Shown: positions 8,503 to 17,860 of the stretch, one piece after another
How positions within the stretch are numbered: the stretch's first letter is position 1
Layout: each line of letters opens with the position of its first letter
Source: Microbispora sp. ZYX-F-249
Lineage (GTDB): Bacteria; Actinomycetota; Actinomycetes; Streptosporangiales; Streptosporangiaceae
DNA length: 64,000 bases
Direction of reading: 5' to 3'
NCBI RefSeq assembly: GCF_039649665.1
Contig: NZ_JBDJAW010000028.1
Location: 1 to 64,000, forward strand
The notes under the pieces: generated by a model
What the model was told of the DNA's origin: nothing
Database searches by the model: none
Seen by the model: the letters and a program-made list of their open reading frames with translations, nothing else
Translations under genes and position numbers: made by a program

Positions 8503-8724
8503 ATGACGGACAGCGGTATCGCGGCCGGGGAACACCTCGCCTCGGGCGCCGACGGCGTGCAGGCCGCGCTGTCGCCTCTCGGACGGCTGGCTCACGTGCC
8601 GGTGTCCGAGCACGTGGGCGTCTTCGAGCAGGTCCTGGCCGGTCTCGAAGCGGTGCTCGCGTCCGTGGAGGATGCCGGGGGACCGCAGACCGGAGCCGGC
8701 GGCAACGAAGAGAGCGACCGGTGA
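8503..8724 (+). CDS. Small conserved protein (Rv1693-like position)
   Basis: 73 residues, acidic, without a recognised domain. The central stretch LAHVPVSEHVGVFEQV followed by LEAVLASVED looks helical and resembles small proteins found just upstream of tlyA in many actinobacteria, including the short Rv1693. ATG 8503 follows GGGAAGGGA (8492-8500). The tlyA start lies 73 nt after its stop. Function unknown. Confidence 0.65.
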   Translation: MTDSGIAAGEHLASGADGVQAALSPLGRLAHVPVSEHVGVFEQVLAGLEAVLASVEDAGGPQTGAGGNEESDR

Positions 8725-8797
8725 GCGCCACGAGAGCGGCCGCGATCGCCGGGAGCCGGAGACACCCGGCACGCGCCCGCGCGGCGGGACGGGTCCG

Positions 8798-9607
8798 GTG
8801 AAGCGCGTCCGGCTGGACAGCGAGCTCGTACGCCGGGGGCTCGCCCGTTCCAGGGAGCAGGCGGTCCAGCTCATCGAGGCGGGCCGGGTCAGTGTCGGAG
8901 GCCGGGTGGCGGGCAAGGCGGCAACCCAGGTGGACACCGCCGCACCCATCGTGGTCGCCGAGGCGGCGCAGGGCCCCGACTACGTGTCCAGGGGCGCGCA
9001 CAAGCTGCTCGGCGCGCTGCGCGCGTTCGAGGGGCTGCGCGTCGAGGGGCGCCGATGCCTCGACGCGGGAGCCTCGACCGGCGGCTTCACCGACGTGCTG
9101 CTCAGGCACGGCGCCGCCCACGTGCTCGCGGTCGACGTGGGGTACGGCCAGCTCGCCTGGTCGTTGCGCACCGACGAGCGGGTCACGGTGATGGAGCGGG
9201 TCAACGTCCGCGACCTGACCCCGGAGATGGTGGGCGAGCCGCCGACGCTGATCGTCGGGGACCTGTCCTTCATTTCCCTCCGGCTCGTCCTGCCGGCCCT
9301 GGCGGGCTGCGCGGCCGATGTGGCGGAGTTCGCGATGCTGGTGAAACCTCAGTTCGAGGTCGGCAAGGAGCGCGTGGGGTCGGGAGGCGTCGTACGCGAC
9401 CCGGCCCTGCGGGCGCAGGCGGTGCGGGACGTCGCGGCGTCGGCGCGCTCGCTGGGCCTGACGGTCAAGGGCGTTACGGCGAGCCCGTTGCCGGGGCCGT
9501 CCGGAAACGTGGAATACGTGCTGTGGCTCGGGAAGGGGCAGGGACACGAGCCCGTGCCCGACGTGGACGCCGCGATCGACACGGCGATCGCGGAGGGACC
9601 CCGGTGA
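8798..9607 (+). CDS. tlyA: TlyA family rRNA 2'-O-methyltransferase
   Basis: 269 residues, equal to the usual length of TlyA (268 in M. tuberculosis). An N-terminal S4 RNA-binding domain (VRRGLARSREQAVQLI, about 1-60) is followed by an FtsJ-type Rossmann methyltransferase with the SAM-binding motif LDAGASTGGFTD near residue 90. Known relatives methylate the ribose of C1409 in 16S rRNA and C1920 in 23S rRNA, sensitising ribosomes to capreomycin and viomycin. I chose GTG 8798 from the conserved start KRVRLDSELVRRG. nadK follows after 16 nt. Confidence 0.93.
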   Translation: MKRVRLDSELVRRGLARSREQAVQLIEAGRVSVGGRVAGKAATQVDTAAPIVVAEAAQGPDYVSRGAHKLLGALRAFEGLRVEGRRCLDAGASTGGFTDVLLRHGAAHVLAVDVGYGQLAWSLRTDERVTVMERVNVRDLTPEMVGEPPTLIVGDLSFISLRLVLPALAGCAADVAEFAMLVKPQFEVGKERVGSGGVVRDPALRAQAVRDVAASARSLGLTVKGVTASPLPGPSGNVEYVLWLGKGQGHEPVPDVDAAIDTAIAEGPR

Positions 9608-9623
9608 GCGCGGACGGCGAGGC

Positions 9624-10580
9624 GTGGAGACGATGAACGCGATGAGCACGGGCGGCGCGGCGGGCGACCGGGCGGACGCCAAGAGGACCGTCCTGGTGAC
9701 GGCACACACGGGACGGGACGCGGCCGTGCGCAGCGCCCGCCTGGTCGTGGAACGGCTGATCGAGGCGGGCATCAACGTCCGGGTGCTCGACGAGGAGGCC
9801 GCGGAGCTCGGCCTCGTCCACGCGGAGGTCGTCCCGGAGAACGGTGCGGCGCTGGAGGGGGCCGAGCTGATCATCGTCCTGGGCGGTGACGGCACGCTGC
9901 TGCGCGCGGCGGAACTGGCCCGTCCGGCCGCGGTGCCGCTGCTCGGCGTGAACCTTGGCCATGTGGGCTTCCTCGCCGAGGCGGAGGTGGAGGACCTGGC
10001 GTCCGTGGTGGACCGGGTGGTCGAGGGCAGCTACGAGGTCGAAAAGCGCATGACGGTCGAGGTCGTCGTGCGCCTCAACGGCTCGGTGCTCGCCCGGACC
10101 TGGGCGCTCAACGAGGCGTCGGTCGAGAAGAAGGACCGCATGCTCGAGGTCGTGGCCGAGATCGACGGCCGTCCGCTGTCGCGCTGGGGATGCGACGGTG
10201 TGATCTGCGCGACCCCCACCGGGTCGACGGCGTACGCGTTCTCGGCGGGCGGCCCGGTGGTCTGGCCCGAGGTGGAGGCGCTGCTCCTCGTGCCCAACAG
10301 CGCCCACGCCCTGTTCGCCCGGCCGATGGTGGTGTCGCCGAAGTCCACGCTCGCGCTGGAGATCCTCCCCGAGACCAGCGCCGGCGTGCTGTGGTGCGAC
10401 GGGCGCCGCCGCTTCGACATCCCGCCCGGCGCCCGCGTGGAGGTCCGCAGGGGCGAGGTGCCGGTGCGGCTGGCCCGCCTGCTCGGCGTGGAGGCCACCG
10501 GGGCGCCCTTCACCGACCGTCTGGTGGCGAAGTTCGGCCTGCCGGTGCAGGGCTGGCGGGGCCGGGTGCGCACCGGCTGA
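9624..10580 (+). CDS. nadK: NAD kinase
   Basis: 318 residues. ATP-dependent phosphorylation of NAD to NADP in the cytosol. The diagnostic GGDGTLLRAAE (about residue 86) and the NE/D and TPTGSTAYAFSAGGP motifs (about 193) are present. The N terminus is uncertain: GTG 9624, ATG 9633 and ATG 9642 are all in frame; GTG 9624 is given as the longest plausible start. It belongs to the tlyA-nadK-recN order shared with mycobacteria and streptomycetes. Confidence 0.92.
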   Translation: METMNAMSTGGAAGDRADAKRTVLVTAHTGRDAAVRSARLVVERLIEAGINVRVLDEEAAELGLVHAEVVPENGAALEGAELIIVLGGDGTLLRAAELARPAAVPLLGVNLGHVGFLAEAEVEDLASVVDRVVEGSYEVEKRMTVEVVVRLNGSVLARTWALNEASVEKKDRMLEVVAEIDGRPLSRWGCDGVICATPTGSTAYAFSAGGPVVWPEVEALLLVPNSAHALFARPMVVSPKSTLALEILPETSAGVLWCDGRRRFDIPPGARVEVRRGEVPVRLARLLGVEATGAPFTDRLVAKFGLPVQGWRGRVRTG

Positions 10581-10761
10581 CCGTAAAGGCGCCGCAGTCC
10601 ACAGCGCAGTGTGCCGGTTGGTGGTGATATGCCGGATGACCAGGCATTTCGTGTCCACAGATTCTCGTTCGGGTCGCGGGATGGACACGCCGTCCTCGAA
10701 AATCTTGACGAGTTACGCGTAGGATCTCTGGCGAGTTCGGTCGGCAAAACGGGAGGGACCA

Positions 10762-12531
10762 GTGCGGCCACGGGTCGAGGAGGTCCGCATCCAGGGGCTC
10801 GGCGTGATCGACGAAGCCATCCTGGAGCTGTCACCGGGATTCACCGTCGTCACGGGTGAGACGGGAGCCGGCAAGACGATGGTCGTCACCGGTCTCGGCC
10901 TGCTGTTCGGAGGGCGGGCCGACCCGGCCAGGGTCCGGCCGGGCGCCGACAAGGCCACGATCGAGGGCACGCTCGTCATCGAGCCGGGAGGCCGCGTGGC
11001 CCAGCAGGTCGCCGACGTCGGCGGCGAGGTCGAGGACGGGCAGCTCATCATCTCCCGGTCGGTCTCCGCCGAGGGCCGCTCCCGCGCCTGGCTGGGCGGT
11101 CGTGCCGTGCCGGTGGGCACGCTGACCTACATCGCCGACGACCTCGTGGCCGTGCACGGCCAGATGGACCAGCAGCGGTTGCTGCAGCCCGGCAGGCAGC
11201 GCGCGGCGCTCGACCGTTACGCCGGCGACGAGCTGATCAAACCCCTGCGGGCCTACGAGCAGGCATACAAGCGGCACAAGCAGGTGGGCGAGCTGCTCCA
11301 CGAACTGACCGTCAAGGCCAGGGAGCGGACGCAGGAGGCCGACGTGCTGCGGTTCGGCCTGGACGAGATCGAGAAACTGGAGCCCCGGCCGGGGGAGGAC
11401 GCCGAGCTGAAGGAGGAGGCCGAGCGGCTCTCCCACGCCGACGCGCTGCGCACCGCCGCCACGACCGCGCACACGGCACTGCTCGGTGATCCGATGTCGG
11501 GCGCGCAGGACGTGCAGGACGCCGTGTCGCTGCTCGGTCATGCCAAGGCGGCCGTGGAGTCGGTGCGCGACTTCGATCCCGCGCTCGCCGGGCTCGCCGA
11601 CCGTCTGGCCGAGGCAGGTTATTTGGTCTCCGACGTGGCCACCGAGCTGGCCGCGTACGCCGAGTCGGTCGAGGCCGACCCGGCGCGGCTCGCCGCGGTG
11701 CAGGAGCGCAGGGCCGCGCTGAACGGGCTCATGCGCAAGTACGGCGAGGACGTCACGGCGGTTCTCGCGTGGGCGCAGCGGGCCGCCGAGAGACTGACGG
11801 AGCTCGAAGGCGACGACGAGCGCATCGAGGAGCTGACGCGGGAGCACGGCGAGCTCACCGAGCGGCTGGGCGAGCTGGCGGGTGAGCTGACAGCCATCCG
11901 CACCGCCGCCGCCGACCGGTTCGGCAAGGCGGTGACCGAGGAGCTGACCGCCCTCGCCATGCCGCACGCGCGGGTGAGCGTGGCGATCACCGCCATCGAC
12001 GGCTTCGGCCCGCACGGCGTGGACGAGGTCGAGCTCCGGCTGGCCTCGCACCCCGGCGCGCCGCCGCTGCCGTTGACCAAGGGCGCCTCGGGCGGTGAGC
12101 TGAGCCGGGTGATGCTCGCCATCGAGGTGGTCTTCGCCGGCGCCGACCCCGTGCCGACGTTCGTGTTCGACGAGGTCGACGCAGGCGTGGGCGGCAAGGC
12201 TGCCGTGGAGATCGGCAGACGGCTGGCCAAGCTGGCCAGGACCGCGCAGGTCATCGTGGTCACCCACCTGCCGCAGGTGGCGGCCTTCGCCGACCAGCAC
12301 CTCGTGGTCGAGAAGGCGAGCGACGGCAGCGTGGTCCGCAGCGGCGTCGTGACCCTCGACCGGGAGGGGCGCGAGCGGGAGCTGTCGCGGATGCTCGCCG
12401 GCCTGGAGGACTCCGAACTCGGCCGGGCGCACGCGGCGGAGCTGCTGTCCATCGCCGCCGCCGACAAGACCGCCTGGGAGAAGCAGGCCTCGGGCGGGTC
12501 CAAGCGCCCGGGCCGCCGAAGCGCCGGCTGA
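10762..12531 (+). CDS. recN: DNA repair protein RecN
   Basis: 589 residues, an SMC-like ATPase that acts early at double-strand breaks. The Walker A motif GETGAGKT is at residues 33-40, long coiled-coil arms run through the middle, and the ABC signature region KGASGGELSRVMLAIE with Walker B FVFDEVDAGVGGKA is near 445-475. GTG 10762 has GGAGGG 5-6 nt upstream. The 181-nt gap after nadK may hold its own promoter: TAGGAT at 10720-10725 is a possible -10. No actinobacterial LexA box is visible. Confidence 0.93.
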   Translation: MRPRVEEVRIQGLGVIDEAILELSPGFTVVTGETGAGKTMVVTGLGLLFGGRADPARVRPGADKATIEGTLVIEPGGRVAQQVADVGGEVEDGQLIISRSVSAEGRSRAWLGGRAVPVGTLTYIADDLVAVHGQMDQQRLLQPGRQRAALDRYAGDELIKPLRAYEQAYKRHKQVGELLHELTVKARERTQEADVLRFGLDEIEKLEPRPGEDAELKEEAERLSHADALRTAATTAHTALLGDPMSGAQDVQDAVSLLGHAKAAVESVRDFDPALAGLADRLAEAGYLVSDVATELAAYAESVEADPARLAAVQERRAALNGLMRKYGEDVTAVLAWAQRAAERLTELEGDDERIEELTREHGELTERLGELAGELTAIRTAAADRFGKAVTEELTALAMPHARVSVAITAIDGFGPHGVDEVELRLASHPGAPPLPLTKGASGGELSRVMLAIEVVFAGADPVPTFVFDEVDAGVGGKAAVEIGRRLAKLARTAQVIVVTHLPQVAAFADQHLVVEKASDGSVVRSGVVTLDREGRERELSRMLAGLEDSELGRAHAAELLSIAAADKTAWEKQASGGSKRPGRRSAG

Positions 12532-12832
12532 GCGCCGCGCGCCGGCGTCCCGGCTGAGCGTGTGCGCTCCGAGTCCGTCCCCGGCCCGCCCGGGGCATAC
12601 ACTCGGCGGGGCGCGCGCGGGGGTGACGTTTGGGTCGGGGCGCGCCGGGAAGCAGTCAAGCCCCGGGAACGAGGGGGCGAGGAACGGGGGTCGGACGGCG
12701 TCGCGGAAGGTGTGCGTCAACCCCGGCTGCCCCCGGTCGGCGCACCTCGGCAACATCCCTGACTTGCAGTGAGAAAACAGACGAGCCGTGGGGTGTGGAA
12801 GCGTGGCGGTCGCCGCCTCTGGCAGGATGGTC
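12532..12832. other. Intergenic region before steA
   Basis: About 300 bp of GC-rich sequence. Short open frames are present on the plus strand, but none has a ribosome binding site or family resemblance. I see no clear terminator or promoter. Confidence 0.4.
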
Positions 12833-14032
12833 ATGATGAAGGTCCCGAGCTTGAATGTTCCGGGCCTCCGCCGCAGGAAGGCCGACGGCCTTCCCGGGGT
12901 GACGGCAGTGGCGAGAATCGACAGGCGGACGAAGAGGCTGACCAAGCGCCTCAAGCCCGGGGAAATCGCGATTATCGATCACGTCGACATCGACCGGGTC
13001 AGCGGGGAGGCTCTCGTCGCATGCGGTGTGGCGGCTGTGGTCAACGCCGCCGCGAGCATCAGCGGCCGTTACCCCAACCTCGGGCCGCAGATTCTCATCG
13101 ACGCGGGCATCCCTCTGATCGACAACGCGTCGCCGGACCTGTTCGAGCGGATCGCGGACGGCGACGTGATCCGCGTCCACGAGGGCATGGTCTACCTCGA
13201 CGAGGAACTCATCGGCAAGGGGCAGCCGCAGACCGCCGAGAGCGTCGAGGCGGCGATGACCGAGGCCCGCGCGGGCCTGGCCGTACAGATCGAGGCATTC
13301 GCCGCGAACACGATGGAGTACGTCCGGCGTGAGCGCGACCTTCTGATCGACGGGGTCGGCGTGCCCGACATCCGCACCTCCCTGGAGAACCGCCACGCCC
13401 TCATCGTGGTGCGGGGTTACCACTACAAGGAGGACATCGCCACGCTGCGGCCGTACATCCGGGAGTACCGCCCGGTGCTGATCGGCGTGGACGGCGGGGC
13501 GGACGCGCTGCTCGACGCGGGGTACGTGCCCGACATCATCGTTGGCGACTTCGACTCCGTCTCGGAGAAGGCGCTGTGCTGCGGCGCCGAGCTGGTCGTC
13601 CACGCCTACCGCGACGGGCGGGCTCCGGGGCTGGAGCGGGTGCACAAGCTCGGCCAGGAGGCGGTCGTGTTCCCCGCGACCGGGACGAGCGAGGACATCG
13701 CCATGCTCCTCGCCGACGACAAGGGCGCCACGCTGATCGTCGCGGTGGGCACTCACTGGACGCTCGACGAGTTCCTGGACAAGGGCAGGTCGGGCGCGGC
13801 GAGCACGTTCCTCACCCGCCTGCGGGTGGGCAGCAAGCTGGTGGACGCCAAGGGCGTGAGCAGGCTCTACCGCAGCCGGATCTCCACCCCCTCCCTCCTG
13901 CTGCTCGTGGCCACCACGCTGGTCACGATCGGCGTCGTGCTCTCGGTGTCGCCGATCGGCCAGGTGTGGCTGAACGGCCTGCGCGTGGCCTGGAACGGCT
14001 TCATCTTCTGGCTGGTCGGACTTTTCTCGTGA
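12833..14032 (+). CDS. steA: SteA-like division/cell-wall protein
   Basis: 399 residues, homologous in position and sequence features to Rv1697 and to corynebacterial SteA, which with SteB promotes daughter-cell separation by controlling the peptidoglycan hydrolase RipA. The N-terminal domain (DHVDIDRVSGEALV) is followed by a thiamin-pyrophosphokinase-like segment (VLIGVDGGADALLDAG, IIVGDFDSVSEKAL, about 205-245) and one C-terminal transmembrane helix (about 352-375). ATG 12833 is preferred, with AGG 6 nt upstream; ATG 12827 and ATG 12836 are alternatives. Its stop overlaps the steB start by four bases (GTGA), indicating translational coupling. Confidence 0.85.
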   Translation: MMKVPSLNVPGLRRRKADGLPGVTAVARIDRRTKRLTKRLKPGEIAIIDHVDIDRVSGEALVACGVAAVVNAAASISGRYPNLGPQILIDAGIPLIDNASPDLFERIADGDVIRVHEGMVYLDEELIGKGQPQTAESVEAAMTEARAGLAVQIEAFAANTMEYVRRERDLLIDGVGVPDIRTSLENRHALIVVRGYHYKEDIATLRPYIREYRPVLIGVDGGADALLDAGYVPDIIVGDFDSVSEKALCCGAELVVHAYRDGRAPGLERVHKLGQEAVVFPATGTSEDIAMLLADDKGATLIVAVGTHWTLDEFLDKGRSGAASTFLTRLRVGSKLVDAKGVSRLYRSRISTPSLLLLVATTLVTIGVVLSVSPIGQVWLNGLRVAWNGFIFWLVGLFS

Positions 14033-15006
14033 TCGATTTCCGTTATCACCTCGTCTCGATCGTGGCGATCTTCCTCGCGCTCACGGTCGGCATCGTGCTG
14101 GGCAGCACCGTGCTCGAGCCCACGTTCTTCAAGTCGGCCGAGGAGATGACCGCGTCACTGCGGAAGGCCAACGAGAGCAACCTGGCCCAGATCTCGCAGT
14201 TGCAGAGCCGCGAGGAGGGCAGCGACTCGCTGGTCACGACCCACCTGCCCGAGCTCGTGCGCGGCCACCTCGCCGGGGAGCGCGTCGTGCTCGTCGAGGC
14301 TCCGGGCGCGTCGGCCGCCCTGCGCGACCCGATCGAGAAGCTCGTGACGAGCGCGGGCGCCGTCTACAGCGGCAGGGTCAGCTTGACCGATAAGTTCATC
14401 GACGCCGAGCAGGCGAACGTGGTGGACGGGCTGGCCGTCAATCTCGCCCCGGCCGGCACGGTATTCCCCGACGGGGCCACGCCGTACGACAAGGCCGCGG
14501 CGATGCTCGCCGGCGCGATCGTGACCAACGACCGTGCGCAGGCGGGCCGGGCCAATCCCGCGGCCACCGGTGTGCTGGAGGCGTTCCAGGCCGGCGACTT
14601 CCTGACCCTGAAGGGCGATCCGGAGCAGCGCGCCACGATGGCCATCCTGCTCGCGCCGTCCCAGCCGTACGAGGGAGAGGACGCCGACCGGCAGACGAAC
14701 GCGGTCGTCTCGGTGGCGGCCGGGCTCGACACCGGCGCTCTCGGCACCGTCCTCGCGGGCACCGTCACCGCCTCCGGCACGGGCGGGGTCATCGCGGCCC
14801 TGCACGACACCGGCGGCGTGGCCTCCGCCGTCTCGACGGTCGACACCGTCGATTTCGCCGCGGGCCGTGTGGTCGTGGTCTACGCTCTGCGGGAGCAACT
14901 GACCGGCAGGTCCGGCGCGTACGGCGTCGGCAGCGGCGCGACGGCGTTCGAGCCCGCGGTGACCGCGCCCAGCGAGACCCCCACCCCGGTGGCGAGCCGG
15001 GGCTGA
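14029..15006 (+). CDS. steB: SteB/MctB family membrane-anchored protein
   Basis: 325 residues. One N-terminal membrane helix (LVSIVAIFLALTVGIVLGST, about 7-27) is followed by a coiled-coil stretch and an extracytoplasmic domain. The family includes Rv1698, described as a copper transport protein (MctB) and as the SteB partner of SteA. GTG 14029 overlaps the steA stop (GTGA). The conserved start motif DFRYHLVSIVAIFLALT and coupling to steA support the SteB role; a copper role cannot be judged from sequence. Confidence 0.82.
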   Translation: MIDFRYHLVSIVAIFLALTVGIVLGSTVLEPTFFKSAEEMTASLRKANESNLAQISQLQSREEGSDSLVTTHLPELVRGHLAGERVVLVEAPGASAALRDPIEKLVTSAGAVYSGRVSLTDKFIDAEQANVVDGLAVNLAPAGTVFPDGATPYDKAAAMLAGAIVTNDRAQAGRANPAATGVLEAFQAGDFLTLKGDPEQRATMAILLAPSQPYEGEDADRQTNAVVSVAAGLDTGALGTVLAGTVTASGTGGVIAALHDTGGVASAVSTVDTVDFAAGRVVVVYALREQLTGRSGAYGVGSGATAFEPAVTAPSETPTPVASRG

Positions 15007-15046
15007 GCCGCCGGCCGGCACACCAACGGAGAGAAGGGCAACAGCC

Positions 15047-15994
15047 GTGGCCACACGTTCCCAGGCCGGCACCCGCGCCGCCGCGGCGCTCGGGGCCGCC
15101 GTCGGCGCCGCGCTCGGCGCCGTCGCCGCGCGTGCCGCGTTCGCCGCGTTCCGGCGCCGCCCGCCGATCGGCGACGAGAAGACCGCCGACGAGTACTGGA
15201 CCCGGGTCAACCACCGGGGCGAACCGGTCACGCTGCTGGAGGGGCCGGCGTTCGCCGCCGGCGCGGTCGCCGCCTCCGCCCTCGCCCCCGGACTGCCCAT
15301 GCGCGCCCGCGCGGCGGCCGTCCTCGCCGGCGCGGGCAGCGGCGTCCTCGGCGCCTACGACGACCTGTTCGGCTCGACCTCGTCGAAGGGGTTCAAGGGC
15401 CACTTGGCCGCGCTCGCACGCGGCGAGGTGACCAGTGGCGCGGTCAAGATCCTCGGCATCGGCGCGACCGGGCTCGCCGCGGCGGCGCTCGCCCCCCGCG
15501 ACGGCCGGAGCATGGTGACGCGGTCTCTCGACACCCTCGTCGACGGCGCGTTGATCGCCGGCAGCGCCAACCTGGCCAACCTGTTCGACCTGCGGCCCGG
15601 CCGCGCGATCAAGGTCGGGCTGCTCGCCGGGGCACCTCTGCTGGCCGCCTCGGTCGCGGCGCCGTACGGCCCGCGCTCCCGCCAGGCGGCCGCGCTGACC
15701 GCCGTTCCGCTGGGCGCGGCGGCGGCGCTGCTGCCCGAGGACCTGGGCGAGCGGGCGATGCTCGGCGACGCCGGGGCGAACGCGCTCGGCGCGCTGCTCG
15801 GCCTGGCGGCCACCGCCCGGCTGGGCAGGCCCGGCAGGATCGCCGCCCTCGGTGCCGTCGCCGCTCTCACCGCGGCCTCCGAGAAGGTCAGCTTCACCAA
15901 GGTCATCGCCGGCAACCGGGTGCTCAACCGCCTGGACATGCTCGGCCGCCGCGCTCCGCAGGCCGCCCCGGGCACGTCGGGGCCGCGCGGGTGA
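15047..15994 (+). CDS. MraY/WecA-like polyprenyl-phosphate glycosyl-1-phosphate transferase homologue
   Basis: 315 residues, strongly hydrophobic, with many predicted membrane helices. Three motifs echo the MraY/WecA (PNPT) superfamily: GAYDDLFG near residue 103 (the DD pair), NLANLFDLRPGRAIK near 178 (cf. NxxNxxDG in MraY) and GDAGANALGALLG near 242 (cf. GDxGS). The gene lies between steB and murJ, so a role in lipid-linked cell-wall or glycan precursor synthesis is likely. Whether all catalytic residues are intact is unclear: the Asp-Gly of the nucleotide motif is replaced by Asp-Leu. GTG 15047 follows GAGAAGGG. Confidence 0.65.
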   Translation: MATRSQAGTRAAAALGAAVGAALGAVAARAAFAAFRRRPPIGDEKTADEYWTRVNHRGEPVTLLEGPAFAAGAVAASALAPGLPMRARAAAVLAGAGSGVLGAYDDLFGSTSSKGFKGHLAALARGEVTSGAVKILGIGATGLAAAALAPRDGRSMVTRSLDTLVDGALIAGSANLANLFDLRPGRAIKVGLLAGAPLLAASVAAPYGPRSRQAAALTAVPLGAAAALLPEDLGERAMLGDAGANALGALLGLAATARLGRPGRIAALGAVAALTAASEKVSFTKVIAGNRVLNRLDMLGRRAPQAAPGTSGPRG

Positions 15995-16062
15995 CCTGGA
16001 CGACCAGGGTCGTCCGCGGAGGCGTACGGCACCGGCATGGATAAGCGGCGTGGGTAAGCGGC

Positions 16063-17715
16063 ATGGTTAGACGGCTCGGGGCGGGGATCGCCGGGGCGGC
16101 GGTCCTCATCGGGGTCATCACGGTCCTGGCGCGGGTGACCGGTTTCGCCAAGCAACTGGCGTTCGCGCGCACGGTCGGCACGAACTGCCTGGCCACCGCC
16201 TACTACTCGGCCAACAACGTGCCGAACATCGTCTTCGAGGTCGTGGTGGGCGGCGCGCTCGCCGGGATGGTCGTCCCGGTGCTCGCCGGGGCCGCCGCCA
16301 GATCGGACGGCGGGGCGCGTGCGGAGGTCGGCCGGATCGCCTCCGCGCTGCTGACCTGGGTGATCGTGCTGCTGGTGCCGCTCGCGGCGTTGACCGCGCT
16401 GGTCGCGGGGCCGGTGGCGCGGCTGCTCGTCGGCTCCGAGGTGGCGCACTGCGACGTCGGCCAGGTCGCGGCCGTGGCCGCGCGCATGCTGGTGGTCTTC
16501 GCGCCGCAGATCCCGTTGTACGGCATTGCGGTGGTGCTCTACGGCGTGCTGCAGGCCCACCGCCGGTTCTCGGGGCCGGCGCTGGCGCCATTGGTGTCGA
16601 GCGTGGTGGTCGTCATCGCCTACCTGGCCTTCGGGCCGCTCAGCGGTGGCCACAGGGACCCCGCCACGGTGCCGGGACCGGCGGAGATCGCGCTGTCGGC
16701 GGGCACGACACTCGGCGTGCTGGCCCTGGTGGTCACCGTGGTCGGGCCCGCATGGCGGCTCGGCCTGCGGTGGCGGCCCACGCTCCGCTTCCCCGAGGGC
16801 GTCGCCGTACAGGTGCGGCGGCTCGCCCTGGCCGGGCTGAGCGCGCTGGTCGCCCAGCAGGCCGCCGCGGCCATCCTGATCCCCGTGGCCAACCGCGTCG
16901 GCGGGGGCGCGCTGCCCGCGTACAACTACGCCTGGGCGATCTACCAGGTGCCGTACGCCGTGCTGGCGGTGCCCATCGCGACCAGCGCGTTCCCCGCGCT
17001 CGCCGCGCGGGCGCAGACCGAGGGCGAGGGCTTCGCGGCGCTGGCGGCGCGAACGACCCGCGCGGTCGTGCTGGTCTGCGGCCTGGCGGCCGGCGCGCTG
17101 GCCGCCATCGCGGGACCGGTCGCCCACGTTTTCCTCGCCCAGGCGGACACCGACGTCGCCGCGGCCGAGTTCGCCCGGGGGATCGCGCTGTTCGCGCCGG
17201 GGCTGATCGGGTACGGCCTGGTGGCCCACCTCAGCCGGGTGCTGTACGCCGCGGGGCAGGGCAGGGCGGCGGCCCGGGGGCAGGTCGCCGGATGGCTGGT
17301 CGTGGCCGTCGCCCAGGTGGCGTTCGTGCTCGTGCTGCCGGACGGCTGGGGTCTGGGCGGGCTCGCGCTCGGCCAGGCGGCCGGCATGACGGTGGGGGCC
17401 GCGCTACTGCTGGCCTCGGTCGTGCGGGCGCGGGGAGCGCGGGCCGTCCACGGCGTCACGCGGGCCGCTGTGGCAGCACTGCTGGGCGGGGGCGCGGGTT
17501 TCCTCGCGGGCGCGGCGGTCGCAAGGCTTCCCCTGGCGGGGGAGGGGCCGTGGGGCGGTCTCCTGACGGCCGCTCTGGCCGGGCTGACGGCCGTGGTCGC
17601 GGGGCTCCTCGTCGCCGCGCTCGTGGACCGCGCGGATCTGGCCGCCGCCCTGTCCGGAGTCAGACGCGGAAGAGGCGCGAGTCCGGCGGATCCGCCGGCC
17701 GAGGAGACGGTGTGA
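16063..17715 (+). CDS. murJ: MurJ/MviN lipid II flippase family protein
   Basis: 550 residues, about 14 membrane helices, MATE-like MOP superfamily. The N-terminal signature VTGFAKQLAFARTVG and YYSANNVPNIVFE is typical; MurJ moves lipid II across the membrane for peptidoglycan synthesis. Unlike the main MurJ of mycobacteria it has no C-terminal kinase-like domain. Its position next to steA/steB and the MraY-like gene suggests an envelope role; it may be a second MurJ, since actinobacteria often carry another copy near rpmH/parA. The stop codon TGA forms a GTGA overlap with the first mini-ORF of a 77-bp repeat. Confidence 0.82.
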   Translation: MVRRLGAGIAGAAVLIGVITVLARVTGFAKQLAFARTVGTNCLATAYYSANNVPNIVFEVVVGGALAGMVVPVLAGAAARSDGGARAEVGRIASALLTWVIVLLVPLAALTALVAGPVARLLVGSEVAHCDVGQVAAVAARMLVVFAPQIPLYGIAVVLYGVLQAHRRFSGPALAPLVSSVVVVIAYLAFGPLSGGHRDPATVPGPAEIALSAGTTLGVLALVVTVVGPAWRLGLRWRPTLRFPEGVAVQVRRLALAGLSALVAQQAAAAILIPVANRVGGGALPAYNYAWAIYQVPYAVLAVPIATSAFPALAARAQTEGEGFAALAARTTRAVVLVCGLAAGALAAIAGPVAHVFLAQADTDVAAAEFARGIALFAPGLIGYGLVAHLSRVLYAAGQGRAAARGQVAGWLVVAVAQVAFVLVLPDGWGLGGLALGQAAGMTVGAALLLASVVRARGARAVHGVTRAAVAALLGGGAGFLAGAAVARLPLAGEGPWGGLLTAALAGLTAVVAGLLVAALVDRADLAAALSGVRRGRGASPADPPAEETV

Positions 17716-17783
17716 GCGAGCGAATGGTTGGACGCGGTGCCTGGCGCATGCTGCTCCGAGCCGCAGGCGAGGAGGTCGCATGA
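17712..17783 (+). CDS. Mini-ORF 1 in the 77-bp repeat
   Basis: GTG start overlapping the murJ stop (GTGA); 23 codons beginning VSERMVGRGAWRM. Ends by ATGA overlap with mini-ORF 2. It may only serve to carry ribosomes to the next gene. Confidence 0.3.
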   Translation: MSERMVGRGAWRMLLRAAGEEVA

Positions 17784-17860
17784 GCGAGCGTAGCGAGCGA
17801 ATGGTTGGACGCGGTGCCTGGCGCATGCCGCTCCGAGCCGCAGGCGAGGAGGTCGCATGA
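17780..17860 (+). CDS. Mini-ORF 2 in the 77-bp repeat
   Basis: 26 codons beginning MSERSERMVGRGAWRM, preceded by GAGGAGGT 4 nt before ATG. Ends by ATGA overlap with mini-ORF 3. The peptide is Arg-rich with no known domain. Confidence 0.35.
   Translation: MSERSERMVGRGAWRMPLRAAGEEVA

Noticed and set aside
10703..10725. TTGACG and TAGGAT before recN as a PafBC-type or standard promoter.
   Set aside because: The spacing between them is 9 nt and the 9-mer does not match TTGTCRGTG; only TAGGAT as a -10 remains possible.
12560..12836. Short plus-strand open frames between recN and steA.
   Set aside because: No ribosome binding site, no conserved composition and mutually overlapping frames.
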